This document shows, piece by piece, positions 23,406-31,430 of a stretch of DNA of 32,189 nucleotides. Position numbers and translations under genes: made by a program. Within the stretch, counting starts at the first letter, position 1, and every line of letters begins with the position of its first letter. Source of the DNA: an uncultured Pseudomonadales bacterium (GTDB lineage Bacteria > Pseudomonadota > Gammaproteobacteria > Pseudomonadales > Pseudohongiellaceae); assembly GCA_949430125.1 (NCBI GenBank), contig CASQMQ010000001.1, positions 1 through 32,189 on the forward strand, given 5' to 3'. Below the pieces are notes generated by a model. It did not search any database and was not told the origin of the DNA. It saw nothing but the letters and a program-made list of their open reading frames with translations.

Positions 23406-25164
23406 GTGACGAACAACGAAATCCTTCTGACAATCCTCAGCTGTATCTTCTTTATGGCTATAGTGGCGTGGGTGTCGTATAGCAAGACTCGCGGTGAGGT
23501 TAGCACCAAGGATGGATATTTCTTGGCGGGCCGTGGCTTGAGTGCGATCTTCATCGCCGGGTCGATGTTGCTCACCAACCTGTCTGCATCACAACTGATA
23601 GGCCTCAACGGCTCTGCCTACGGTTTCAACATGAGCAGCATGGCGTGGGAAGTCACTGCTGCTTTTGCCACGATCTGCATGGCCTTTATTTTCCTGCCGC
23701 GTTACCTAGCTGGCGCGTTCACTACACTTGCCGGAATTCTTAAACGACAGATTCGATGATGGCGTGCGGCGCATGTCGGCCATCCTATTTATGGTGGGCT
23801 ATGGACTCGTTACGATTCCCTCGGTCCTGTATTCGGGCTCTATTGCCGTCCTGCAGCTGTTCGATGTGCCCGCGCTGTTCGATATTCCCTACAGTCAGGC
23901 GCTAGTGCTGACCATTTTTTGTATTGGCTGCGTAGGCGCGGTATATGCGGTATTCGGTGGCCTGCGGGCCGTGGCCATTTCCGACACTTTAAACGGTGCT
24001 GGGCTGCTTATAGTAGGCATCGCCGTTCCGTTGCTTGGCCTGTCGGCTCTGGGCAGTGGCAGTATAGGAGAAGGTCTCCATATTATTACTAGCACCGAGA
24101 CGCAGAAGCTTAACGCGATCGGCTCGTCCACAGATCCAACTCCTTTCGGCACCTTGTTCACCGGCATGCTGTTCGCGAACCTATTCTATTGGTGTACGAA
24201 TCAATACGTGATTCAGAGGACGCTAGGGGCGAAGAATCTGGCAGAGGGGCAGAAGGGCGTTCTGTTCTCTGGCTTTTTTAAGGTGTTAGTTCCATTCATG
24301 ATGATGATTCCCGGTGTGATCGCCTTTCACATGTACGGCGAAGGTCTGGCTTCGATCGACCTAGCCTACCCGCAACTCATTCGAGATGTTTTGCCAGTGT
24401 ATGCAACCGGGTTTTTTCTCGCCGTCCTCTTAGGTGCGGTATTCAGCTCTTTTAACTCCCTGCTCAATAGCGCAGCTACTCTATTCTGTCTCGATGTCTA
24501 CGCGCCCATGAAGAAAGGTACTGTGAGCGATGCTCATCTGCTTCGCGTTGCTAAGATCGCCAGCATCGCCATCGCCTTGTTCTCCTTTATCGTCGCGCCT
24601 CTATTGCAGTATGCGCCGGAGGGGCTGTGGCAGGTCATGCGAATCTTTACAGGTTTCTATAATATTCCCGTTATAGCGATAGTAATGGTTGGACTATTTA
24701 CCAGGAAGGTTCCTGCGCTGGGACCGAAGATCGTTATTGTGTTCCACATTATTGCCTATGGTCTCTTTCAGTTTGTGTTCAATGACCTATTGGGTATTCA
24801 CTTTCTGCATCTGTATGCCATCCTGTTTTTCGTCGAGGTAGGCATCATGTTGATGATAGGACACTTCTATCCACTGCAGCATGCTTGGACCTATGCGGCG
24901 CACAACAAAGTAGATATGAATCCATGGCGCTTCGCGATCCCCTGTGCGGCTACCTTGATGTCCTGTGTCATTGCCTTGTATCTATTGTTCTCGCCTATTG
25001 GCCTAGTTGATGGGTTGAGCGCTGCATTCTGGCCGCTGATATTTCTGCTTATCGCAGTAAATGTAGTTGTCTGGTGGTGGATTGCGCGTCATGATACGCC
25101 CTCCTTAATGCTGCTGGGCGCTGGGACTGGCGCTACGACAGATGCAATAGAGAAAGACACTTGA
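23406..25164 (+). pseudogene. Sodium/solute symporter (SSS/SLC5), one frameshift
   Basis: A GTG at 23406 begins the chain. It has many hydrophobic helices, GEVSTKDGYFLAGRGLSAIF near the N-terminus and GSMLLTNLSASQLIGLNGSA, a classic SSS pattern including the Na+-site helix. At about 23728 one extra base (ACTACACTTGCCG) shifts FTTLPEFLNDRFDDG out of frame; the second frame then runs without a break to 25164 with LFYWCTNQYVIQRTLGAKNL and FSSFNSLLNSAATLFCLDVY. The rebuilt length, about 585 residues, is typical. The pattern is closest to sugar/inositol-type symporters of the SLC5 group, which would suit the oxidoreductases downstream, but substrate is inference. A single indel in an otherwise clean gene makes sequence error a real possibility. 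Confidence 0.8.
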
Positions 25165-25168
25165 GAAG

Positions 25169-26392
25169 ATGACTAATTCTAAAAAGCCAAGACTGCGCTC
25201 CTTCGAAACTGCTGCCAATCAGCAACATATTCCCGAGTCAGACAAATACCTCTATCGATCAGAAGCACCTTCCCATAAACTAGTTGTTATAGGAACTGGC
25301 ACGATTGGTCAGGAGCATATGCGTGTCGCGGCGACATTAGGTCGCGCAAGTATTCACGGCATCTTCGATACTAGCGAGCAGAGTCTCGATGCAGCCGAAG
25401 CGGGATTCAAAAACTATTCGAGCGACGGCCTCTATCGCTACAATGATTTAGAAGAGGCGTGTATGGACCCTGCTGCCGATGCGCTCTTGATCTGCACGCC
25501 AAATTTCACCCATTTCGATGTGCTGCAAGTAGCACTCAAATCCGGTAAGCCAATATTTCTAGAGAAGCCCATGGCGACTTCGCTCGCCGATGCAGCTCGA
25601 ATCGTTGAGCAGGCAAACAGCTATTCTTCATTCATCCAGATAGGCCTGCAGTATCGGTTCAAGGCGCAATACGTAGAAGCCTTTCACGAGGCGCTATCTC
25701 GTAGGTCCTTAGGTGTGATCAAGACGATTAGCATGAGCGAATACCGGCCTCCATTTCTAGATAAAGTGGGGCAATGGAACAAATTCAACGAATACAGCGG
25801 CGGGACGCTAGTCGAGAAATGCTGTCACTACTTCGATCTGATCAATTTACTTGCGCAGTCCACGCCGCAGCGAGTTTATGCCAGTGGCGGACAGGCAGTT
25901 AATTTTCTGGACTTCGAGAAGGATGGCAAGAAGTCCGACATTGATGATCACGGCTTCGTTACTATCGACTACAGTAATGGCGTGTGCGCCACATTCACTC
26001 TCAATATGTTCTGCCCCGATTTCTATGAGGAGCTGGTGATATGCGGAGAGGAGGGAAGGTTGCTAGCCTGCGAGAAGGTGGACCTACAGCAACAGAAGTC
26101 ACCGGAGACATCTGTCTCAGTCCATCTAGGCGAAGAGGGTGCTTCGCGCACGACTAAGCTCGGCTATCCAGCGGCGATCGAGCGGTCCGGTCATCATGGT
26201 GCGACCTATTATGAACACATCGCATTCCTCGACCGCTTGGAGGGAAAGATCGTAGACAGTGCAACGCCACTGCAAGGTTTATGGGCAATGATTGTGGCGA
26301 GTGCCGCACAAGAGTCGATTGCCAGTGGCGCCCCGATTGAAATAGCCGATTACATCGAACAGCATAAACTGGTAGCCGTACTCGGCGAGTAG
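25169..26392 (+). CDS. Gfo/Idh/MocA-family NAD(P)-dependent oxidoreductase
   Basis: A 407-residue protein starting four bases after the symporter stop. It has an N-terminal Rossmann motif VVIGTGTIGQEHMR (about 36-49) after an unusual 30-residue basic lead-in, ALLICTPNFTHFDV, the hallmark FLEKPMATS (about residue 133), and the catalytic region GGTLVEKCCHYFDLIN containing the conserved histidine. These enzymes oxidise or reduce sugar or inositol hydroxyls, often removing or making keto-sugars. The cysteine pair before the histidine is notable. With the symporter and aldo/keto reductase it suggests uptake and oxidation of a polyol or sugar derivative. The specific substrate cannot be read from the sequence. 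Confidence 0.9.
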   Translation: MTNSKKPRLRSFETAANQQHIPESDKYLYRSEAPSHKLVVIGTGTIGQEHMRVAATLGRASIHGIFDTSEQSLDAAEAGFKNYSSDGLYRYNDLEEACMDPAADALLICTPNFTHFDVLQVALKSGKPIFLEKPMATSLADAARIVEQANSYSSFIQIGLQYRFKAQYVEAFHEALSRRSLGVIKTISMSEYRPPFLDKVGQWNKFNEYSGGTLVEKCCHYFDLINLLAQSTPQRVYASGGQAVNFLDFEKDGKKSDIDDHGFVTIDYSNGVCATFTLNMFCPDFYEELVICGEEGRLLACEKVDLQQQKSPETSVSVHLGEEGASRTTKLGYPAAIERSGHHGATYYEHIAFLDRLEGKIVDSATPLQGLWAMIVASAAQESIASGAPIEIADYIEQHKLVAVLGE

Positions 26393-26435
26393 CAGCTATC
26401 ACTCAACACCAACTTAAATTATATCTGGATAGAGA

Positions 26436-27413
26436 ATGACATCGACAATTGAAGTGGCCGGCAGTGCAATGCCAGCGGTAGGCCTCGGCCTTTGGAAGAT
26501 AGACAAAGAAGCAACTGCTGACGTGGTCTGCGACGCCATCGAGATCGGCTATCGGCATCTGGATAGCGCGGCGGACTATGGTAACGAGGTCGAAGTAGGC
26601 AAGGGCATAGAGAAGGCCCTCGCAGCAGGCCTATGCTCGCGTGAAGACCTCTGGATTACATCTAAGCTATGGAATACCTATCATCGAGCTGAGCATGTTG
26701 AGGCTGCCTGTCAGAAAACCCTGCAGGATCTAGGCGTAGACTATCTCGACCTCTACCTGATTCACTTTCCCATCTCTCTGCAGTATGTGGACTTCGAGAC
26801 GCGCTATCCGCCAGAATGGTTGCTCGATCCGTCTGCCGATCAGCCTTCGATGCAGATCGACCCCGTGCCCTTGAGTGAAACATGGAAGGCGATGGAAGCC
26901 TTGCAGAGAAAGGGGTTGGTAAAGAACATCGGTATCTGCAACTACAATAGCGCGCTGCTGCACGACCTGATGGCTTATGCCGACATTAAGCCTGCTATGT
27001 TGCAGGTTGAATCGCACCCCTATCTAACTCAGGAAAGCTTGATTCGTGCTGCCGCTGATTATGATATTGCAGTGACGGCTTTCTCGCCGTTAGGGGCATT
27101 GTCCTATGTGTCATTAGACATGGCATCGGAAAATGAATCGGTTCTAGAGAAAGATGTGGTGATTGCAGCCGCACAGCGACTGAATAGAAGCCCGGCGCAA
27201 ATTGTTTTGCGTTGGGGCGTGCAGCGCAATACGGCGGTGATTCCTAAGACTGTGAACCCGGGCCGCCTTAAAGAGAACCTCGCTCTGTTTGATTTCGAGC
27301 TGAGCGCGGATGAGATGGTTGCAATCTCTGGGCTGAATCAAAACCGACGCTTCAACGATCCAGGTGTGTTCTGTGATTCTGCGTTCAATACCTTCTATCC
27401 AATCTACGATTAA
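26436..27413 (+). CDS. Aldo/keto reductase, aldose/xylose reductase type
   Basis: A 325-residue (beta/alpha)8 NAD(P)H enzyme with the full catalytic tetrad: Asp43 and Tyr48 in YRHLDSAADYGNE, Lys77 in WITSKLWN, His110 in YLDLYLIHFP. The NAD(P)-binding end has AVIPKTVNPGRLKENLALFD. Length and the C-terminal tail (NTFYPIYD) resemble xylose reductase-like members, larger than most bacterial 2,5-diketogluconate reductase-type proteins. It would interconvert an aldehyde or ketone and an alcohol in the cytoplasm. It is 44 bases downstream of the Gfo/Idh gene and seven bases before the dioxygenase, consistent with one operon. Confidence 0.9.
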   Translation: MTSTIEVAGSAMPAVGLGLWKIDKEATADVVCDAIEIGYRHLDSAADYGNEVEVGKGIEKALAAGLCSREDLWITSKLWNTYHRAEHVEAACQKTLQDLGVDYLDLYLIHFPISLQYVDFETRYPPEWLLDPSADQPSMQIDPVPLSETWKAMEALQRKGLVKNIGICNYNSALLHDLMAYADIKPAMLQVESHPYLTQESLIRAAADYDIAVTAFSPLGALSYVSLDMASENESVLEKDVVIAAAQRLNRSPAQIVLRWGVQRNTAVIPKTVNPGRLKENLALFDFELSADEMVAISGLNQNRRFNDPGVFCDSAFNTFYPIYD

Positions 27414-27419
27414 ACTGTA

Positions 27420-28400
27420 ATGACATCACTCTCCATACAAGAAATAGCGCTGGATCAGCAGCAGCATCACGAAGAGGTATTTCCTCTGGTCTATGCTGCC
27501 GAAGATTCTTTATCTACGCTTACACAGGTTCATGAGTGGCTAGGCGAGAATAAGGAACGATTGTTAGAACAACTGTCTAGACATGGAGCGATCCTCTTTC
27601 GAGGACTGCCAGTCAATTCAGATAGTGATTTTGATAGCGTGATACAGAGCTTCGGTCTCACGAATTTTACCTATGCCGAGTCACTCTCCAATGCAGTGCG
27701 TCGCAATCGTACCGAAAGAGTATTCACAGCGAACGAGGCACCGGCATCTGTTTCGATTTTCCTACACCATGAGATGGCGCAGACTCCGGTCTACCCCTCG
27801 AAATTGTTCTTTTATTGTGAACAGGCAGCTCACAGCGGCGGTGCGACGCCGTTGTGCCGTTCTGACGTGCTATTGCAAGAGTTGGAAAAGCAGGCTCCAG
27901 AATTCGTGGCAGCTTGTGCGGAGAAAGGCGTACGCTACTCCAACGTGATGCCTAACATCGATGATCCTGAGTCGGGCCAGGGTCGAAGTTGGCGTAGCAC
28001 GCTCAGCACAGACGATAAATCTGCCGCCGAGGATAAGCTGCGGAAATTGGGTTATCAGTGGGAATGGCTAGAGCAAGATAGTCTGCGTGTGACCACCGCC
28101 GTATTGCCAGCAGTGCGGGAGACTGACAATGGTCGGCAGGTGTTTTTTAACCAGCTCATAGCAGCATTTCGTGGATGGAAAGATGCGCGCAATGCCGCAG
28201 AGAAATCGATTCGCTTCGGTGATGATTCCGCGATTAGCGAAGAGGCGATGGCGAAGGCGATACAGATTGGTGACGAACTTAGCTTCGATATGCTCTGGCA
28301 GTCAGGTGACGTGGTGTTAGTAGATAATTTCTTAGTAATGCACGGTCGCCGACCCTTCGAGGGCCAGCGACGCGTATTGGCATCATTGATTGCCGACTAG
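27420..28400 (+). CDS. TauD/TfdA-family Fe(II)/2-oxoglutarate-dependent dioxygenase
   Basis: A 326-residue enzyme. Iron ligands are visible as an HxE motif, His116-x-Glu118 in FLHHEMAQTP, and the distal His308 in FLVMHGRRPF, followed by Arg residues that bind 2-oxoglutarate (RRVLASL). HxE instead of HxD places it with clavaminate synthase/asparagine-hydroxylase-like members of the TauD group. LSRHGAILFRGLPV near residue 55 is a family landmark. It would hydroxylate or oxidatively cleave a substrate with O2 and 2-oxoglutarate. Its place at the end of the transport and oxidoreductase operon suggests it acts on the imported compound or a product, perhaps a quaternary-amine or amino-acid derivative (inference). 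Confidence 0.88.
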   Translation: MTSLSIQEIALDQQQHHEEVFPLVYAAEDSLSTLTQVHEWLGENKERLLEQLSRHGAILFRGLPVNSDSDFDSVIQSFGLTNFTYAESLSNAVRRNRTERVFTANEAPASVSIFLHHEMAQTPVYPSKLFFYCEQAAHSGGATPLCRSDVLLQELEKQAPEFVAACAEKGVRYSNVMPNIDDPESGQGRSWRSTLSTDDKSAAEDKLRKLGYQWEWLEQDSLRVTTAVLPAVRETDNGRQVFFNQLIAAFRGWKDARNAAEKSIRFGDDSAISEEAMAKAIQIGDELSFDMLWQSGDVVLVDNFLVMHGRRPFEGQRRVLASLIAD

Positions 28401-28465
28401 TCTATTTTCTATAAAGAACTAAAAACTGACTAGTATTGCCGCGGATAGCAGGTGCGAAAACGCCA

Positions 28466-29161
28466 TCAGTTAGAGGATCCGTCTGAGTTCTTTAGCAGAT
28501 TCGATGTGGAAGCAACTCTCAGCCCTGCAGCTTCAGCCATCCCAGTAACCCAGCTCTGTTCAATACGGTGCAACGTGCCACCAGCTTCGAGTCCCGTTCC
28601 AGCAGGGGCCTGATGATCAGATGCAACGAGCACGCCACCTGGCTTCAATACTCTAGCGATTTCTTGGAAGGCACCGGCTGCATCGCCGAGACTATTTCCG
28701 TCCGGTGCGAAGCCAAGTTCGTGAGGTCCTTGTATCCAAGTAACCATGTCGATTGAGTTGTCGACGGCATCCAAGTCATCGAATTGCGTGATAGTAACCG
28801 TGACATTCGACAGGCGATTGTTAGCAGTGCGTAGATCGATGCCATCACCGACGAAACCCATTAGGCCCGGTGGGTGTTGCAGGATGACACTGCCACTGGC
28901 GCCTACGGAGCGGCTTAAGATCTCTGTGTAATAACCACCGCCAGCCTCGAGCTCGAGAACATCCATTCCACTTTCAAGCCCGGCGAAAGCCAGCACCTGA
29001 TCCGGCATGCGCCTTTCGTCTGCATCTGCGTCGCCACTAGGGCGATCGGAATGGGATAGTGCGGCAGCAACATTGGCATCGGCAGCATTGGCGATGCCTC
29101 CCGCTAGTGCGAGCGTGCAGCCAGCAAGCATACTGATAACTAGTTTTTTAGAAAGATACAT
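28466..29161 (-). CDS. Exported SAM-methyltransferase-like protein
   Basis: A 231-residue protein. I choose the ATG at 29161 because AGGAG lies six to seven bases before it and a signal peptide starts there (MLAGCTLALAGGIANA); a longer frame to 29230 exists. The mature protein starts with HSDRPSGDADADERRMPDQV and the methyltransferase fold follows: motif I region VLELEAGGGYYTEILSRSVG, then ITQFDDLDAVDNSIDMVTWI and ARVLKPGGVLVASDHQAPAG. The family occurs as periplasmic proteins, though SAM is cytoplasmic, so enzymatic activity is uncertain. Glu replaces the usual Gly in the motif (LEAGGG instead of LGAGGG). It is convergent with the dioxygenase gene, 65 bases apart. Confidence 0.8.
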   Translation of the reverse strand: MYLSKKLVISMLAGCTLALAGGIANAADANVAAALSHSDRPSGDADADERRMPDQVLAFAGLESGMDVLELEAGGGYYTEILSRSVGASGSVILQHPPGLMGFVGDGIDLRTANNRLSNVTVTITQFDDLDAVDNSIDMVTWIQGPHELGFAPDGNSLGDAAGAFQEIARVLKPGGVLVASDHQAPAGTGLEAGGTLHRIEQSWVTGMAEAAGLRVASTSNLLKNSDGSSN

Positions 29162-29337
29162 GAATTGCTCCTGCCGCATGGCGGCGTCTATTGTGTTTTT
29201 TTTCGAGTTTGCCATGTATGGCGCGAACATACATGGATAGTGATTGATAACAGAACGTTTACTAGGATTAGACTGGCCTGCTCTAAGCGGATCCTCTTAG
29301 TTTAAATTCGTAGTCAGGTATGCCTCGCCATACAATC

Positions 29338-29380
29338 CAAAAAGGCCGGAAGGGTTCATTACTCCCTACGACCTTTTGCG
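29338..29380 (-). terminator. Candidate intrinsic terminator after the rhodanese gene
   Basis: Read on the minus strand, AAAAGG...GGG and CCC...CCTTTTT form an imperfect stem around a 9-base loop, ending in a T-run. It starts about 27 bases after the rhodanese stop codon, the right place for a terminator. Pairing is interrupted in the middle, so strength is moderate. Confidence 0.45.
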
Positions 29381-29406
29381 TATCTAGCGCACTGAATACT
29401 GCGGGG

Positions 29407-29736
29407 TTACTGACTTAAGACTACCCTGGCATCTGCAATGCCGCCGACATTCTCTACGTTTGTGTAGCCCAGGTCTTGCAGTGCTGTTAGAGCGAGGCCT
29501 GCTCTCACGCCGCTGCGGCAGAACAGCTTGATCGGGGTAGATTTGTCCAAATCAAGATCGCTTATCTGCGCGACGATCTCACTGTGAGGAATGTGTTCCG
29601 TATTCGAGATATGGTCTTCGTTGTATTCATCGTGCGAACGCACGTCGATCCAAACAGTTTGGGGTGCGAACAGGCCGCAGGCTGAAAGCATGATTGCCAG
29701 AAAGGCGATTGTTGTAATTCGGCTAATGTTTCTCAT
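29407..29736 (-). CDS. Rhodanese-domain lipoprotein
   Basis: A 109-residue protein starting at the ATG at 29736; GAGGA nine bases upstream suits this start better than the ATG at 29745 that it abuts. The signal ends with the lipobox LSAC, so Cys20 would be lipid-modified. A single rhodanese domain follows: VWIDVRSHDEYNEDHISN and the active-site loop CRSGVRAG with catalytic Cys73, ending GGIADARVVL. It resembles PspE-type periplasmic sulfurtransferases, which move sulfane sulfur from thiosulfate to acceptors such as cyanide or thiols. The retained active-site loop suggests it is active. Nothing nearby indicates its acceptor. Confidence 0.85.
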   Translation of the reverse strand: MRNISRITTIAFLAIMLSACGLFAPQTVWIDVRSHDEYNEDHISNTEHIPHSEIVAQISDLDLDKSTPIKLFCRSGVRAGLALTALQDLGYTNVENVGGIADARVVLSQ

Positions 29737-29860
29737 TATTGTCATTCCTCAAAATGTGGGTCAGATTATAACCCTGCCCAAATCTATTGATATTAGTTTT
29801 ACGGGATAATTGAGGCCCATATGACGAAAGAGGATAAGATTTAAGCAGATTTGCTACAGG

Positions 29861-30254
29861 TGAACAACCGCTTTGGCCGCCAGTGGCGTGGTTTGCTGCA
29901 TTTTTTCAGTGAGCGAAAAAGCGAGGGTGGCGATCAGTATCTGTGGGCAAGCGGGTGCCGCAATATTAGTGAGGCATCACTCAGTATTGTAAGCCGTGAG
30001 CTAGATATGGAAGCCTGGGTTGAAATAATGTGCTGCAGCGCCCCGAATTGAGCCCGAAATCTCATCGCCTGGCCTATTTCACTGCAAGGCTCTATGAGTC
30101 GCTGTACTTGTCGGCCGCGATTCCTCTGGTTAACAAAAATATCGCTCGGTTCGTCGATAGCGGCTTGCAGTATGGGATTTCTGGCCCTATATTCGGTCTG
30201 AGCCAAGTTGGTTCCACCAAAAATAATGTACAGATTCTGGCGTCAAGCGCCTGA
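29861..30254 (+). pseudogene. Possible broken gene, unrecognised
   Basis: A GTG at 29861 opens NNRFGRQWRGLLHFFSERKS and SIVSRELDMEAWVEI, ending at 30051. Another frame from about 30030 reads LQRPELSPKSHRLAYFTARL, ESLYLSAAIPLVNKNIARF and QYGISGPIFGLSQVGSTKNN to a stop at 30254. If joined by one frameshift the product is about 130 residues. I recognise no family. The opposite strand also has an open stretch here, so coding status is uncertain. It lies directly before the broken GntR gene. Confidence 0.3.
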
Positions 30255-30269
30255 AATTACAGGCGCTCG

Positions 30270-30999
30270 ATGCCCTCAAGCAACACAATTAGCCATGAAA
30301 TCGCTGATACCCTGCGCGACGAAATTCTTCGGCAGCGCTATCAAAGCGGTGATCGCTTTCCCTCGGAGCGAGACCTTGCAGCACGATTCGACGCCAGCCG
30401 CGGGGCTGTGCGCGAGGGGCTATCGCAGTTAGAACAGCTGGGCTTGATTCGCACTCAACCTGGCGGCGCTCGCGTACAGAGCGTGAATGTAGCTAGCCTA
30501 GCGGTTCTTGGCCCGCTGTTGGCGCTTGATGATCACCCAGATCCGCTGCTTGTGGATCAGTTCTTGCTAACGTTTGGTGTATTGGCCGCCGTTAACTGCA
30601 AAGAGTGCTGTGAACGCAGCGTCACCAGAGCAACTCATCCAACTGAGGAAACTAGTCGTAGTCTATCAGACCAAGCACGATGATTTTGAGGCTATGCAGC
30701 CGCATTGGCGAGAATTGCTGGAAGCTATGTCTGCTATTGCGGACAATCTCAGTAGTTAGGCTCATTAGTAATGACCTAAAGGCGCAGTTTGTAGGTCAGA
30801 TGATGAAACTGGGAATTCGGCCTTATTTGAAAAAGGCTCGATAGATCGGCTACTCACTACCCTGAGGGTGAGCCTGAACGAGCAGGATGGTGAGATAGCT
30901 GGCCAAGCTATGCAGGATCATTTTGAAGAGTTTCGTGAGGCGGTTGGCGAAGCGATCAGATTTAGGGTTGATAAGCCATCGAACCGCGCGGCTAACTGA
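30270..30999 (+). pseudogene. GntR/FadR-family regulator, several frameshifts
   Basis: The ATG at 30270 starts a complete GntR winged helix: HEIADTLRDEILRQRYQSGD, FPSERDLAARFDASRGAVRE, GLSQLEQLGLIRTQPGG. The frame then breaks near 30595-30610 (PEQLIQLRKLVVVYQTKHDD continues elsewhere), again near 30755 (VVRLISNDLKAQFVGQMMKL), and near 30830 (SIDRLLTTLRVSLNEQDGEI and MQDHFEEFREAVGEAI), before a TGA at 30997. The rebuilt helical C-terminal domain fits the FadR-type effector domain. At about 240 residues it has normal length. Three or more shifts in 400 bases point to a true pseudogene. It may once have controlled the RND genes downstream or the broken gene upstream. Confidence 0.65.
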
Positions 31000-31430
31000 G
31001 CTGGATACGCTCAAAGGGCCAAGGCGAGCTGGATTAGAGGTAAACAGAGCGGGGGGAATTAATCGGTTCTCTCTCTTTAATAGTAGGTGTATACTATACG
31101 CGACCAGATAAATGATAAAAATTGTGAAAAGCCAAAAATTGATGACAGAGTTTTGCTGTAACTTGTAAATTCTCTAAAAGTGGTTCGGTAAGTAGAGATT
31201 CTGATTCGGCCGCTTTGGTGATCGCAGCTCAATTCGTCGAGGGCCGCCTTATTAAAGTAGGTATATTTAACGCAAAATTAGCGAGTGATAAGAAAAAGTC
31301 GTGTGAACAGGCAACATTGAAAGTCCTAAAAAAATAAAGAGTAAAAATGAAAAAACAAAAATTAAATGTGATGAATGAACTATTAATTAAATGTTGTCTA
31401 GCCTTAATGACTTTCGCTTGGAGTAGCCGT
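31000..31430 (+). promoter_or_regulatory. Upstream region of the RND adaptor gene
   Basis: About 430 bases without a supported gene. It contains an odd-length perfect palindrome GTATA-C-TATAC (31089-31099), a plausible repressor operator, and AT-rich DNA around 31330-31400 that suits a promoter. GGAG seven bases before the ATG at 31431 marks the start of the adaptor gene. An in-frame upstream ATG (31347) is possible but lacks a good ribosome site. Confidence 0.4.

Noticed and set aside
23728-25164. A separate symporter gene starting at 23728
   Set aside because: The apparent start lies in the middle of a conserved symporter helix region (TTLPEFLNDRFDDG), so it is a frameshifted continuation.
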